This document shows, piece after piece, positions 56,557-64,000 of a DNA stretch of 64,000 nucleotides; position 1 is the first letter of the stretch, and every line of letters begins with the position of its first letter. The notes beneath the pieces are model-generated. The model was not told the origin of the DNA, ran no database searches, and saw only the letters and a program-made list of their open reading frames with translations. Both the position numbers and the translations under genes were made by a program. Source of the DNA: Streptococcus pseudopneumoniae (lineage in GTDB: Bacteria > Bacillota > Bacilli > Lactobacillales > Streptococcaceae); assembly GCF_001074565.1 (NCBI RefSeq), contig NZ_JUQX01000018.1:1-64000 (forward strand), in the 5' to 3' direction.

Positions 56557-57419
56557 CCGCGACTTCCTCCATGCAAACTCACTAATTTAGCAATTGTTTC
56601 AGGCAATTCTCTCCGTTTGACAATTGCATCCACAAATCCATGTTCAAGCAAAAATTCTGCCTTTTGGAAGTCATCCGGCAAAGTCTCTCGAACTGTATTT
56701 TCGATAACACGACGCCCAGCAAAACCAACCAAACTCTGTGGCTCCGCTAGGATAATATCACCTTCCATAGCAAAAGAAGCGGTCACCCCACCTGTTGTCG
56801 GATCGGTTAAAATAGTTAGGTAAAAAAGTCCTGCCTTGGAATGACGTTGAACTGCCGCAGAAATCTTAGCCATCTGCATCAAGCTCATAATCCCTTCTTG
56901 CATACGGGCACCGCCAGAAGCTGTAAAAAGTACAACTGGCAACTTTTCAACTGTCGCATACTCAAACAAGCGCGTGATTTTTTCACCCACAACGGTTCCC
57001 ATAGAAGCCATGATAAAGTTAGAATCCATGATCCCAAGGGCAACTTTTTGTCCCTTGATGCTAGCTGTACCAGTCAGGACTGCTTCATCCAAACCTGTCT
57101 TTTCACGCATTGTTGCAAGTTTTTTCTGATAGCCAGGAAAGTTTAATGGATCTTGAGTTTCAATACCCGTAAACATCTCCACAAAGCTGTCAGAATCAAT
57201 CGTCAAATTCAAGCGTTCCTGAGCTGAAATACGGAAAGTATAGCTACAATGGGGACAAATGCGCTCACTCCCAAGATCCTTTTGATAAATGGTGTGTTTA
57301 CATCCAGGACACTTAGAGAAGAGTTCATCAGGCACCTCCGGCTTGGCTTGTGGTGCCTGCCTTACGGATCGATTAGGATTGATCCGAATATACTTATCCT
57401 TTTTACTAAATAGAGCCAT
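56553..57419 (-). CDS. accD: Acetyl-CoA carboxylase carboxyltransferase subunit beta
   Basis: A 288-residue AccD with an N-terminal four-cysteine zinc ribbon (CPGCKHTIY ... CPHCSYTF) and a crotonase-like domain ([19 protein letters not shown], then [14 protein letters not shown]). It forms the carboxyltransferase with AccA, whose gene it overlaps (ATGA). Confidence 0.96.
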   Translation of the reverse strand: MALFSKKDKYIRINPNRSVRQAPQAKPEVPDELFSKCPGCKHTIYQKDLGSERICPHCSYTFRISAQERLNLTIDSDSFVEMFTGIETQDPLNFPGYQKKLATMREKTGLDEAVLTGTASIKGQKVALGIMDSNFIMASMGTVVGEKITRLFEYATVEKLPVVLFTASGGARMQEGIMSLMQMAKISAAVQRHSKAGLFYLTILTDPTTGGVTASFAMEGDIILAEPQSLVGFAGRRVIENTVRETLPDDFQKAEFLLEHGFVDAIVKRRELPETIAKLVSLHGGSRG

Positions 57420-57454
57420 AACTCCCCCTTTTAGTTCTCATACTGTTTGAAAGT

Positions 57455-58822
57455 CTATTCTTTTTCTTGGTATTTTGGCAAGAAAGTTTCCATCAGGAAG
57501 GAAGTATCGTAGTCCCCAGCGATAACCCGACGGTCTGAAATTAGATCCAGCTGGAAATCCGCATTGGTTTGTACTCCTTCAATCTCAAGTTCATAAAGTG
57601 CCCGTTGCATCTTCATAAGAGCGTCAAAACGATTCTCCCCATGAACAATGATTTTGGCAATCATACTATCATAGTATGGAGGAATGGTATAACCTGGATA
57701 GACTGCAGAGTCTACACGCAAGCCAACTCCTCCACTTGGAAGGTAGAGGTTGGTGATTTTTCCTGGACTTGGAGCAAAGTTAAAAGCAGGATTTTCTGCA
57801 TTGATCCGACACTCGATAGCATGACCTCGTAGGACAATATCTTCTTGTTTGAAAGGTAAAGGTTGCCCGGCAGCAATGCGAATCTGTTCCTTCACGATAT
57901 CCACACCTGAAACAAACTCTGTGACTGGATGTTCAACTTGCACTCGAGTATTCATTTCCATGAAGTAGAAATTGCCACTGGCTTCATCTAGCAGAAACTC
58001 AATCGTCCCTGCATTTTCATAACCAACAGACTCCGCTGCACGAACGGCTGCAGCACCAATTTCATGACGAAGGGTTTTGCCAATCGCGATGGACGGGCTT
58101 TCTTCTAAGACCTTTTGGTTATTTCGTTGAAGAGAACAATCCCGTTCTCCTAGGTGGATGACGTGTCCCTCTTGGTCAGCAAGGATTTGGACCTCGATAT
58201 GGCGAGCTGGATAAATCACACGTTCAAGATACATAGCGCCATTCCCAAAATTAGCCTTGGCTTCACTGGATGCTGTCTCAAAGGCTGCGACCAAGTCTTC
58301 TGCCTTTTCAACCTTACGAATCCCTTTTCCACCACCACCTGCCGATGCCTTAAGCATAACTGGGTAGCCAATCTTTTCTGCAACTGCAAGTGCCTCTTCA
58401 GCCGTATGAACTTCACCATCAGAGCCTGGGATAACTGGAACTCCAGCCTTGATCATTTGCTCACGCGCATTGATCTTATCTCCCATGGTATCCATCACAG
58501 CCCCAGAAGGACCGATAAACTTAATCCCCACTTCATCACACATAGTGGCAAACTTGGAGTTTTCGCTAAGAAAACCAAAACCAGGGTGAATGGCTTCTGC
58601 TTCTGTCAAAACTGCAGCAGATAAAATCGCATTGATATTGAGATAAGACTCTGTCGCCTTACCGGGTCCGATACAGATAGCTTCATCCGCTAGGAGTGTG
58701 TGAAGAGCTTCCTTATCAGCTGTTGAATAAACTGCTACGGTCGCAATGCCCAATTCACGCGCAGCTCGGATAATGCGAACCGCAATCTCACCACGGTTGG
58801 CAATCAAAATTTTACGAAACAT
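57455..58822 (-). CDS. accC: Biotin carboxylase
   Basis: A 455-residue ATP-grasp biotin carboxylase. It starts MFRKILIANRGEIAVRIIRA and has KASAGGGGKGIRKV (glycine-rich ATP loop), GERDCSLQRNNQKVLEESPS and FYFMEMNTRVQVEHPVTE. It carboxylates the biotin on AccB. It follows fabZ by 11 bp. Confidence 0.97.
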   Translation of the reverse strand: MFRKILIANRGEIAVRIIRAARELGIATVAVYSTADKEALHTLLADEAICIGPGKATESYLNINAILSAAVLTEAEAIHPGFGFLSENSKFATMCDEVGIKFIGPSGAVMDTMGDKINAREQMIKAGVPVIPGSDGEVHTAEEALAVAEKIGYPVMLKASAGGGGKGIRKVEKAEDLVAAFETASSEAKANFGNGAMYLERVIYPARHIEVQILADQEGHVIHLGERDCSLQRNNQKVLEESPSIAIGKTLRHEIGAAAVRAAESVGYENAGTIEFLLDEASGNFYFMEMNTRVQVEHPVTEFVSGVDIVKEQIRIAAGQPLPFKQEDIVLRGHAIECRINAENPAFNFAPSPGKITNLYLPSGGVGLRVDSAVYPGYTIPPYYDSMIAKIIVHGENRFDALMKMQRALYELEIEGVQTNADFQLDLISDRRVIAGDYDTSFLMETFLPKYQEKE

Positions 58823-58833
58823 GGAGAACCTCC

Positions 58834-59256
58834 TTAGTTTCCAATTGCAAAGGTAAGAGTACCACTCGCTGCAAGTTTGCCATCTACTTCAGCCTTTGCT
58901 TCAACCACGGCAATCGTACCACGACGTTTGACAAAGGTAGCCGTCATGACTAATTGATCACCTGGTACAACTTGCTTCTTAAACTTGACCTTGTCCATGC
59001 CAGCGTAAAAGACTAACTTTCCTTTGTTTTCAGGCTTGGACAATTCCAAGACACCCGCAGTCTGTGCCAAAGCTTCCATGATAAGAACACCTGGCATGAC
59101 TGGGTATTGTGGAAAATGACCATTGAAGAAAGGTTCGTTGATCGTGACATTTTTAATGGCAACAATAGTATCTTCGCTCACTTCCAAGACACGGTCCACT
59201 AGGAGCATAGGGTAGCGATGGGGTAGAGCTTCTTTAATTCCTTGAATATCGATCAT
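58834..59256 (-). CDS. fabZ: 3-hydroxyacyl-ACP dehydratase
   Basis: A 140-residue hot-dog-fold FabZ. It has [13 protein letters not shown] and the catalytic His and Glu in [21 protein letters not shown]. It dehydrates hydroxyacyl-ACP in each elongation cycle. It overlaps accB by 4 bp. Unsaturated fatty acids in streptococci need the separate isomerase FabM, which is not in this window. Confidence 0.96.
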   Translation of the reverse strand: MIDIQGIKEALPHRYPMLLVDRVLEVSEDTIVAIKNVTINEPFFNGHFPQYPVMPGVLIMEALAQTAGVLELSKPENKGKLVFYAGMDKVKFKKQVVPGDQLVMTATFVKRRGTIAVVEAKAEVDGKLAASGTLTFAIGN

Positions 59257-59741
59257 TTGATACGTACCAATCCTTTACCAAACTCAACCATTTCTTCATT
59301 TGAAACGAGAATTTCTGTCACCACACCATCCTTAGGTGCAGGAATTTCATTCATGACCTTCATGGCTTCGATGATTACCAAAGTTTGACCTTTTTTAACA
59401 CTGTCTCCGACTGTGACAAAGGCAGGTTTATCTGGTCCAGCAGCCAAGTAAGCCACCCCTACAAGTGGACTCTCAACGACATCACCCTCTGGAGCAACAA
59501 TCGATTCAGCTGGTGCTGGTGCTTCTACTACTGGACTCTCTACTGGAGTCGAAGGAGCTGAAACCGCTGGACTAGCAACCACTGCAGCAGGCGCTGAAGG
59601 AACTGGAGCTGGTGCTTCAGAAACCATTCTTCCTTCATTCTTACTGAACTGCAATTCGTCCTGTCCGTTTTTATAAGAAAATTCTCTCAAACTTGATTGG
59701 TCAAATTGAGCCATCAAGTCCTTGATCTCATTTAGATTCAT
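59253..59741 (-). CDS. accB: Biotin carboxyl carrier protein of acetyl-CoA carboxylase
   Basis: A 162-residue AccB. An N-terminal part ([20 protein letters not shown]) is joined by an Ala/Pro/Val-rich linker (about 45-85) to a biotinyl domain with [12 protein letters not shown], where the Lys carries biotin. Its stop overlaps fabZ. Confidence 0.96.
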   Translation of the reverse strand: MNLNEIKDLMAQFDQSSLREFSYKNGQDELQFSKNEGRMVSEAPAPVPSAPAAVVASPAVSAPSTPVESPVVEAPAPAESIVAPEGDVVESPLVGVAYLAAGPDKPAFVTVGDSVKKGQTLVIIEAMKVMNEIPAPKDGVVTEILVSNEEMVEFGKGLVRIK

Positions 59742-59743
59742 AA

Positions 59744-60979
59744 TTATTTATTCTCCCAACGTTTGAAAGCAAGAACCGCGTTGTGTCCACCAAAACCAAA
59801 TGTATTTGAAATGGCATAAGGAATTTCTTGCCCCAAGCCTTGTCCATAAACGACATTTGCTTCGATATAGTCTGACAACTCGCTTGTTCCAGCTGTCATT
59901 GGTACATAGTTATGACGCATGGCTTCAATTGTAGCGATGGCTTCTACTGCCCCTGCAGCACCAAGCAAGTGTCCTGTAAAGGACTTGGTTGAAGATACAG
60001 GTACTTCTTTACCAAGGACAGCTACGATTGCGCCGCTTTCTCCTTTTTCATTAGCAGGAGTTGACGTTCCGTGGGCGTTGACGTAAGCCACTTGCTCTGG
60101 AGAAATTTCTGCTTCTTCCAAAGCTAATTTCATAGCCTTAATCGCACCTTGACCTTCTGGGTGAGGTGAAGTCATATGATAAGCATCACAGGTATTTCCA
60201 TAACCAACTACTTCAGCCAGGATAGTTGCACCACGTTTTTCAGCATGTTCAAGGCTTTCAAGAACCAACATTCCTGAACCTTCTCCCATGACAAAGCCAT
60301 TACGGTCTTTGTCAAACGGAATAGAAGCACGAGTTGGATCCTCTGTTGTTGATAGGGCTGTCAAAGCTTGGAAGCCAGCAATGGCAAAAGGAGTGATTGA
60401 TGATTCTGATCCACCAACTAGCATGACATCTTGGAAACCAAACTTGATGGAACGGAAGGCATCTCCGATAGCATCATTTGACGAGGCACAGGCTGTATTG
60501 ATTGATTTACAGATACCGTTTGCTCCGAAACGCATGGCAACATTTCCTGAAGCCATATTTGGCAAGGCTTTTGGAAGTGTCATTGGTTTAACACGTTTTG
60601 GACCTTTTTCATGAAGACGGATAACCTGATCTTCGATTTCCTTGATACCACCTATACCGGAAGCAACGATGACACCAAAGCGATCTTTATCTACCGTTTC
60701 TACATCAAGGTTAGCATGTGTCACTGCCTCTTGAGCCGCATACAAGGCATACAAAGAATAATCATCAAAACGGTTGGTATCTTTTTTGACAAAGTATTTA
60801 TCAAATGGGAAATCTTGAATTTCAGCCGCATTGTGTACGGCAAACTCGCTGTGATCAAACTTAGTGATTTCACCAATTCCAATCTTCCCAGTCTGCAAAC
60901 TGTTCCAAAATTCTTCTGGAGTATTTCCGATAGGAGAGGTCAATCCGTAACCTGTTACTACAACTCGATTTAGTTTCAT
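59744..60979 (-). CDS. fabF: Beta-ketoacyl-ACP synthase II
   Basis: A 411-residue KAS II. It has the active-site Cys in NTACASSNDAIGD and the two His in NAHGTSTPANEKG and STKSFTGHLLGAAG, followed by NTFGFGGHNAVLAF. It performs chain elongation by condensing malonyl-ACP with acyl-ACP. It is 2 bp before accB. Confidence 0.97.
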   Translation of the reverse strand: MKLNRVVVTGYGLTSPIGNTPEEFWNSLQTGKIGIGEITKFDHSEFAVHNAAEIQDFPFDKYFVKKDTNRFDDYSLYALYAAQEAVTHANLDVETVDKDRFGVIVASGIGGIKEIEDQVIRLHEKGPKRVKPMTLPKALPNMASGNVAMRFGANGICKSINTACASSNDAIGDAFRSIKFGFQDVMLVGGSESSITPFAIAGFQALTALSTTEDPTRASIPFDKDRNGFVMGEGSGMLVLESLEHAEKRGATILAEVVGYGNTCDAYHMTSPHPEGQGAIKAMKLALEEAEISPEQVAYVNAHGTSTPANEKGESGAIVAVLGKEVPVSSTKSFTGHLLGAAGAVEAIATIEAMRHNYVPMTAGTSELSDYIEANVVYGQGLGQEIPYAISNTFGFGGHNAVLAFKRWENK

Positions 60980-61007
60980 CTGTCTTACCTATATCTTTCC
61001 TTATTTT

Positions 61008-61739
61008 TTACATGCTAAGTCCGCCATCAACAGCGAGAACTTGTCCAGTCAAATAATCTTGTCCAGCCAGGAACACTGTAGCATCTGCGATATGTTCTGC
61101 TTGTCCAAACTGTTTCATTGGGATTTGGGCCAATGTCGCTTCCTTGACCTTATCAGATAAAACAGCAGTCATATCTGACTCGATCATCCCTGGTGCAAGA
61201 GCATTTACACGCACATTGCGATTGGCAACCTCACGCGCTACTGACTTGGTAAAACCAATCAAACCAGCCTTGGAAGCCGCATAGTTGGCTTGTCCGATAT
61301 TTCCCATCAGACCAACCACACTGGACATGTTGATAATCGCTCCTTCACGCGCCTTAATCATCTGTTTCAAGACAGCTTGAGTCATGTTAAAGGCCCCTGT
61401 CAGATTAATCTTAAGCACTTTTTCAAAGTCTTCTTCAGTCATCTTGAGCATGAGCATATCTTGAGTGATTCCAGCATTGTTGACCAAGACATCGACAGAA
61501 CCGAGTTCAGCAATCGCTTGATCTACCATTCGCTTGGCATCTGCAAAGTCTGAAACATCACCTGAGATGGGTACTACTTTGACACCATAGTTTGAAAACT
61601 CAGCCAGCAATTCTTCTGAAATTGCCCCACGACTATTCAAAACTACATTAGCGCCTAGTTGGGCAAATTTGTGAGCAATGGCAAGTCCGATACCACGACT
61701 TGAACCTGTTACAAAGATATTTTTATTTTTTAGTTGCAT
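61008..61739 (-). CDS. fabG: 3-oxoacyl-ACP reductase
   Basis: A 243-residue short-chain dehydrogenase with NADPH loop TGSSRGIGLAIA, NNAG, the catalytic Ser and Tyr-Lys (INMSSVVG ... YAASKAG) and a C-terminal AVDGGLSM. I chose ATG 61739 because CAGGAG lies 6 nt before it; the frame is open 15 codons further up into the fabD gap without a ribosome site. It reduces ketoacyl-ACP. Confidence 0.96.
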   Translation of the reverse strand: MQLKNKNIFVTGSSRGIGLAIAHKFAQLGANVVLNSRGAISEELLAEFSNYGVKVVPISGDVSDFADAKRMVDQAIAELGSVDVLVNNAGITQDMLMLKMTEEDFEKVLKINLTGAFNMTQAVLKQMIKAREGAIINMSSVVGLMGNIGQANYAASKAGLIGFTKSVAREVANRNVRVNALAPGMIESDMTAVLSDKVKEATLAQIPMKQFGQAEHIADATVFLAGQDYLTGQVLAVDGGLSM

Positions 61740-61783
61740 TCTGTTCTCCTGTTTCCTGTTGTAATTTGTGGGAGAAGGGATCA

Positions 61784-62704
61784 TTAGTTTCCTAACAAAG
61801 CAGCCAAGCTTGCTTGGTCTTCAACGTTAGCTAGCTTAGCTGATTTATCAATCTTTTTGACAAAGCCTGACAAGACTTTTCCTGGACCGATTTCAATGAA
61901 GTTGGTCACGCCAGCATCCTGCATGACTGCGATACTTTCGTAGAAACGAACCGGTTCCTTCACCTGACGCGTCAAGAGCTCTTGGATTCGGTCTTTTTCC
62001 ATGATTGTAGCTTCAGTATTGCCGACTAGAGGGCAAATAAAGTCTGAGAAACTAATCCCCTCAAGAGCCCCAGCTAGCTGTTGGCTAGCTGGCTCTAGAA
62101 GGGCTGTGTGGAAAGGACCCGACACATTTAGGGGGATCAATCGTTTGGCTCCTGCTTCCTGCAAGAGTTGGACCGCACGGTCAACTGCAGCTACTTCACC
62201 ACCAATGACGATTTGGCTTGGAGTATTGTAGTTAGCTGGAGTGACTATACCGACTTCAGAAGCTGTTTTACAAGCTTCCTCAATCACTTCTACTGGAGTG
62301 TTAAGGACAGCTACCATCTTCCCGGAGCCTGCGGGTGCCGCCTCTTCCATATAAGCTCCACGCTTAGCAACCAAGGCAACTGCCTCTTCAAAGTCCAAGG
62401 CTCCGCTAGCTACTAAAGCAGAATATTCCCCAAGGGACAATCCTGCTACCATATCCGGCTGATAACCCTTTTCTTTCAATAGACGGTAGATGGCAACCGA
62501 AGTCGCTAAAATTGCTGGTTGCGTATAACGGGTCTGGTTTAACTTGGTTTCTTCCTTATCAATCAGATCACGAAGGTCATAATCCAGTACTTGACTGGCT
62601 TGATCAATGGTTTCCTTGACGATAGGATAGTGGTCATAGAGGTCTCGTCCCATCCCTAGATACTGAGCACCTTGACCTGCAAATAGAAAGGCTGTTTTAG
62701 TCAT
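61784..62704 (-). CDS. fabD: Malonyl-CoA:ACP transacylase
   Basis: A 306-residue acyltransferase with FAGQGAQYLGMG at the start, the active-site Ser in GLSLGEYSALVASGA, Arg in KRGAYM and His in SGPFHTALLEPAS. It loads malonyl groups on ACP. It overlaps fabK by 8 bp. Confidence 0.97.
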   Translation of the reverse strand: MTKTAFLFAGQGAQYLGMGRDLYDHYPIVKETIDQASQVLDYDLRDLIDKEETKLNQTRYTQPAILATSVAIYRLLKEKGYQPDMVAGLSLGEYSALVASGALDFEEAVALVAKRGAYMEEAAPAGSGKMVAVLNTPVEVIEEACKTASEVGIVTPANYNTPSQIVIGGEVAAVDRAVQLLQEAGAKRLIPLNVSGPFHTALLEPASQQLAGALEGISFSDFICPLVGNTEATIMEKDRIQELLTRQVKEPVRFYESIAVMQDAGVTNFIEIGPGKVLSGFVKKIDKSAKLANVEDQASLAALLGN

Positions 62705-63671
62705 TTCTTACAACTCCTGCCCAACGAGAGGCTTCTTCTTGAATTTTCTTGGCAGCGCCATAGTATAAATCTTTTAGGATTTCTTCGACGGTTTCTTCTT
62801 TAGAGACCAAACCAGCAATCTGACCTGCCATGACGGATCCACCTTCTACATCTCCATGAACAACAGCTTTGGCAAGAGCACCAGCTCCCATTTGTTCAAA
62901 GATTTCTAAATCTGGATTTTCTTGTTTAAAAGCATCTTTTTCAGCCTGCTCAAAGTCACGTGTCAACTGGTTTTTAATGGCACGAACAGCATGACCAAAA
63001 TGTTGAGCTGAGATGGTTGTATCAATATCGCGCGCTTTGAGGATTTTTTCCTTGTAGTTTGGATGAGCGTTTGATTCCTTAGCTACTACAAATCGTGTAC
63101 CAACCTGAATAGCATCCGCGCCTAACATAAAGGCTGCTGCCGCACCTTCACCATCAGCAATTCCTCCAGCAACAATAACTGGAATCGAAACAGCTGCAGC
63201 AACTTGACGAGCTAAGGTCATGGTTGTCAACTTTCCGATGTGTCCACCAGCTTCCATTCCTTCTGCAATGACCGCATCCGCACCGATTTTTTCCATCCGT
63301 TTTGCCAAAGCAACACTTGGAACAACAGGGATGACTGTGATACCTGCCTCGTGAAAACGAGACATATATTTACTTGGATTTCCAGCTCCTGTTGTTACTA
63401 CCTTGACTCCTTCTTCGATCACAAGATCAACAATGTCATCAACAAATGGAGACAGGAGCATGATGTTGACTCCAAAAGGTTTATCAGTCAGTGCTTTAAT
63501 CTTATCAATATTTGCCTTCACGACCTCTTTCGGTGCATTTCCACCACCGATAATCCCTAAACCGCCAGCTTTAGAAACAGCTCCAGCCAAGTCGCCATCA
63601 GCAACCCAGGCCATTCCTCCTTGGAAGATAGGGTAATCAATGTTCAATAATTCTGTAATACGTGTTTTCAT
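62697..63671 (-). CDS. fabK: FMN-dependent enoyl-ACP reductase II
   Basis: A 324-residue FabK, the flavin enoyl reductase that replaces FabI in streptococci (hence intrinsic triclosan tolerance). It is a TIM-barrel of the nitropropane-dioxygenase type with YPIFQGGMAWVADGDLAGAVS, GGLGIIGGGNAP, GMEAGGHIG and GGIADGEGAAAAFMLGADAIQ. A FabT-like operator lies in the gap before it, so this part of the operon is probably separately controlled. Confidence 0.97.
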   Translation of the reverse strand: MKTRITELLNIDYPIFQGGMAWVADGDLAGAVSKAGGLGIIGGGNAPKEVVKANIDKIKALTDKPFGVNIMLLSPFVDDIVDLVIEEGVKVVTTGAGNPSKYMSRFHEAGITVIPVVPSVALAKRMEKIGADAVIAEGMEAGGHIGKLTTMTLARQVAAAVSIPVIVAGGIADGEGAAAAFMLGADAIQVGTRFVVAKESNAHPNYKEKILKARDIDTTISAQHFGHAVRAIKNQLTRDFEQAEKDAFKQENPDLEIFEQMGAGALAKAVVHGDVEGGSVMAGQIAGLVSKEETVEEILKDLYYGAAKKIQEEASRWAGVVRND

Positions 63672-63717
63672 AGTGCCTCCATCAGTCCTTGCTTACGTAA
63701 TAGTTCGATTAGTATAT

Positions 63718-63734
63718 TATTTGAGTCTCAAACT
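63718..63734. promoter_or_regulatory. FabT-like operator upstream of fabK
   Basis: Minus strand reads AGTTTGAGACTCAAATA, which fits the FabT site AnTTTGATTATCAAATT as I recall it (TTTGA and TCAAA half-sites, 3-bp centre). FabT represses fab genes when bound to acyl-ACP. A TATACT or TAATAT -10 candidate lies directly downstream. Confidence 0.7.
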
Positions 63735-63746
63735 ATTACCTAAACA

Positions 63747-63775
63747 AGAGGGAGTGGGTTTCCCCAACTCCTTCT
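63747..63775 (-). terminator. Hairpin after acpP (partial terminator)
   Basis: Minus-strand GGAGTTGGGG-AAA-CCCACTCC stem with one bulge, followed by CTCTTGTTT. The T tract is broken, so it may only lower read-through, raising acpP transcripts relative to fabK. Confidence 0.6.
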
Positions 63776-63790
63776 ATATCTTATTCGCTC

Positions 63791-64000
63791 TTATTTTGTT
63801 TTCTCTTCAACGTAGGCAACCAAGTCACCAACTGTTTTCAAGTTATCTTCTGCTTCGATTTGGATGTCAAAAGCATCTTCGATTTCAGAGATTACTTGGA
63901 ACAAGTCCAAAGAATCTGCATCCAAATCATCAAAAGTAGATTCAAGTGTTACTTCTGATGCATCTTTTCCAAGTTCTTCAACGATAATTTCTTGTACTTT
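63791..64000 (-). CDS. acpP: Acyl carrier protein (N-terminus beyond the window)
   Basis: The window ends inside this gene. The visible 69 codons read [15 protein letters not shown], then [19 protein letters not shown] with the phosphopantetheine Ser in DSL, then [14 protein letters not shown] and a stop. This is a standard ACP, lacking only a few N-terminal residues here. It precedes fabK by about 120 bp, as in pneumococcus. Confidence 0.93.
   Translation of the reverse strand, partial: KVQEIIVEELGKDASEVTLESTFDDLDADSLDLFQVISEIEDAFDIQIEAEDNLKTVGDLVAYVEEKTK

Overview
The window looks like chromosome of a mitis-group Streptococcus (S. mitis, S. oralis or S. pneumoniae relative). The signs are a StkP/PhpP kinase-phosphatase pair, the mevalonate genes mvaS-mvaA, a FabK-type fatty-acid cluster, a ScrABKR sucrose system, and blocks whose gene order I recall from pneumococcus. 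Almost every base is assigned; no tRNA, rRNA, CRISPR array, prophage or intact insertion sequence was seen.

Layout. 1-9.6 kb is an accessory defence and toxin island read on the minus strand: hsdR-hsdM-hsdS (type I restriction-modification), a Kiwa-like pair (KwaA-like membrane protein and KwaB/DUF4868-like protein) continuing the same operon, an orphan HigA-type antitoxin, a Fic protein, a decayed second Fic gene and a YbgA/DUF1722 protein. hsdM carries an in-frame stop at codon 41. 9.7-16.2 kb holds a VTT membrane protein and the sucrose genes scrK, scrA and, divergently, scrB-scrR. 16.2-20 kb holds mvaS-mvaA and a split ThrE-type exporter. 20-30.1 kb is the housekeeping run rny / gmk-rpoZ-priA-fmt-rsmB-phpP-stkP. 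StkP has three PASTA domains rather than the four of pneumococcal StkP.

30.2-32.7 kb holds an AT-rich membrane KAP-type P-loop NTPase and a YefM-YoeB toxin-antitoxin pair. 32.8-38.6 kb is the ribosome-assembly and NAD group tmcAL, a methyltransferase, rsfS, yqeK, nadD, yhbY, yqeH, yqeG, with a cloverleaf-like inverted-repeat element between yhbY and yqeH. 38.6-42.5 kb has transporters (CorA, MscS-like, SstT, an aromatic-acid-exporter-like protein). 42.7-52.7 kb has prfC, a YwaF-like membrane protein, gatCAB, a zinc-ribbon/SPFH stress pair, efp, an Asp23-family gene and nusB.

52.7-55.7 kb is the most distinctive part: three tandem modules encoding CPBP (Abi/CAAX) membrane proteases, two of them preceded by a small double-glycine leader peptide. 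The peptide promoters carry a direct repeat with 21-bp periodicity, like ComE/BlpR (pheromone response regulator) sites. Position (next to accA) and architecture match pneumococcal briC. 55.8-64 kb is the type II fatty-acid synthesis operon acpP-fabK-fabD-fabG-fabF-accB-fabZ-accC-accD-accA with a FabT-like operator before fabK. All functional calls come from reading motifs and context; no database search was run.
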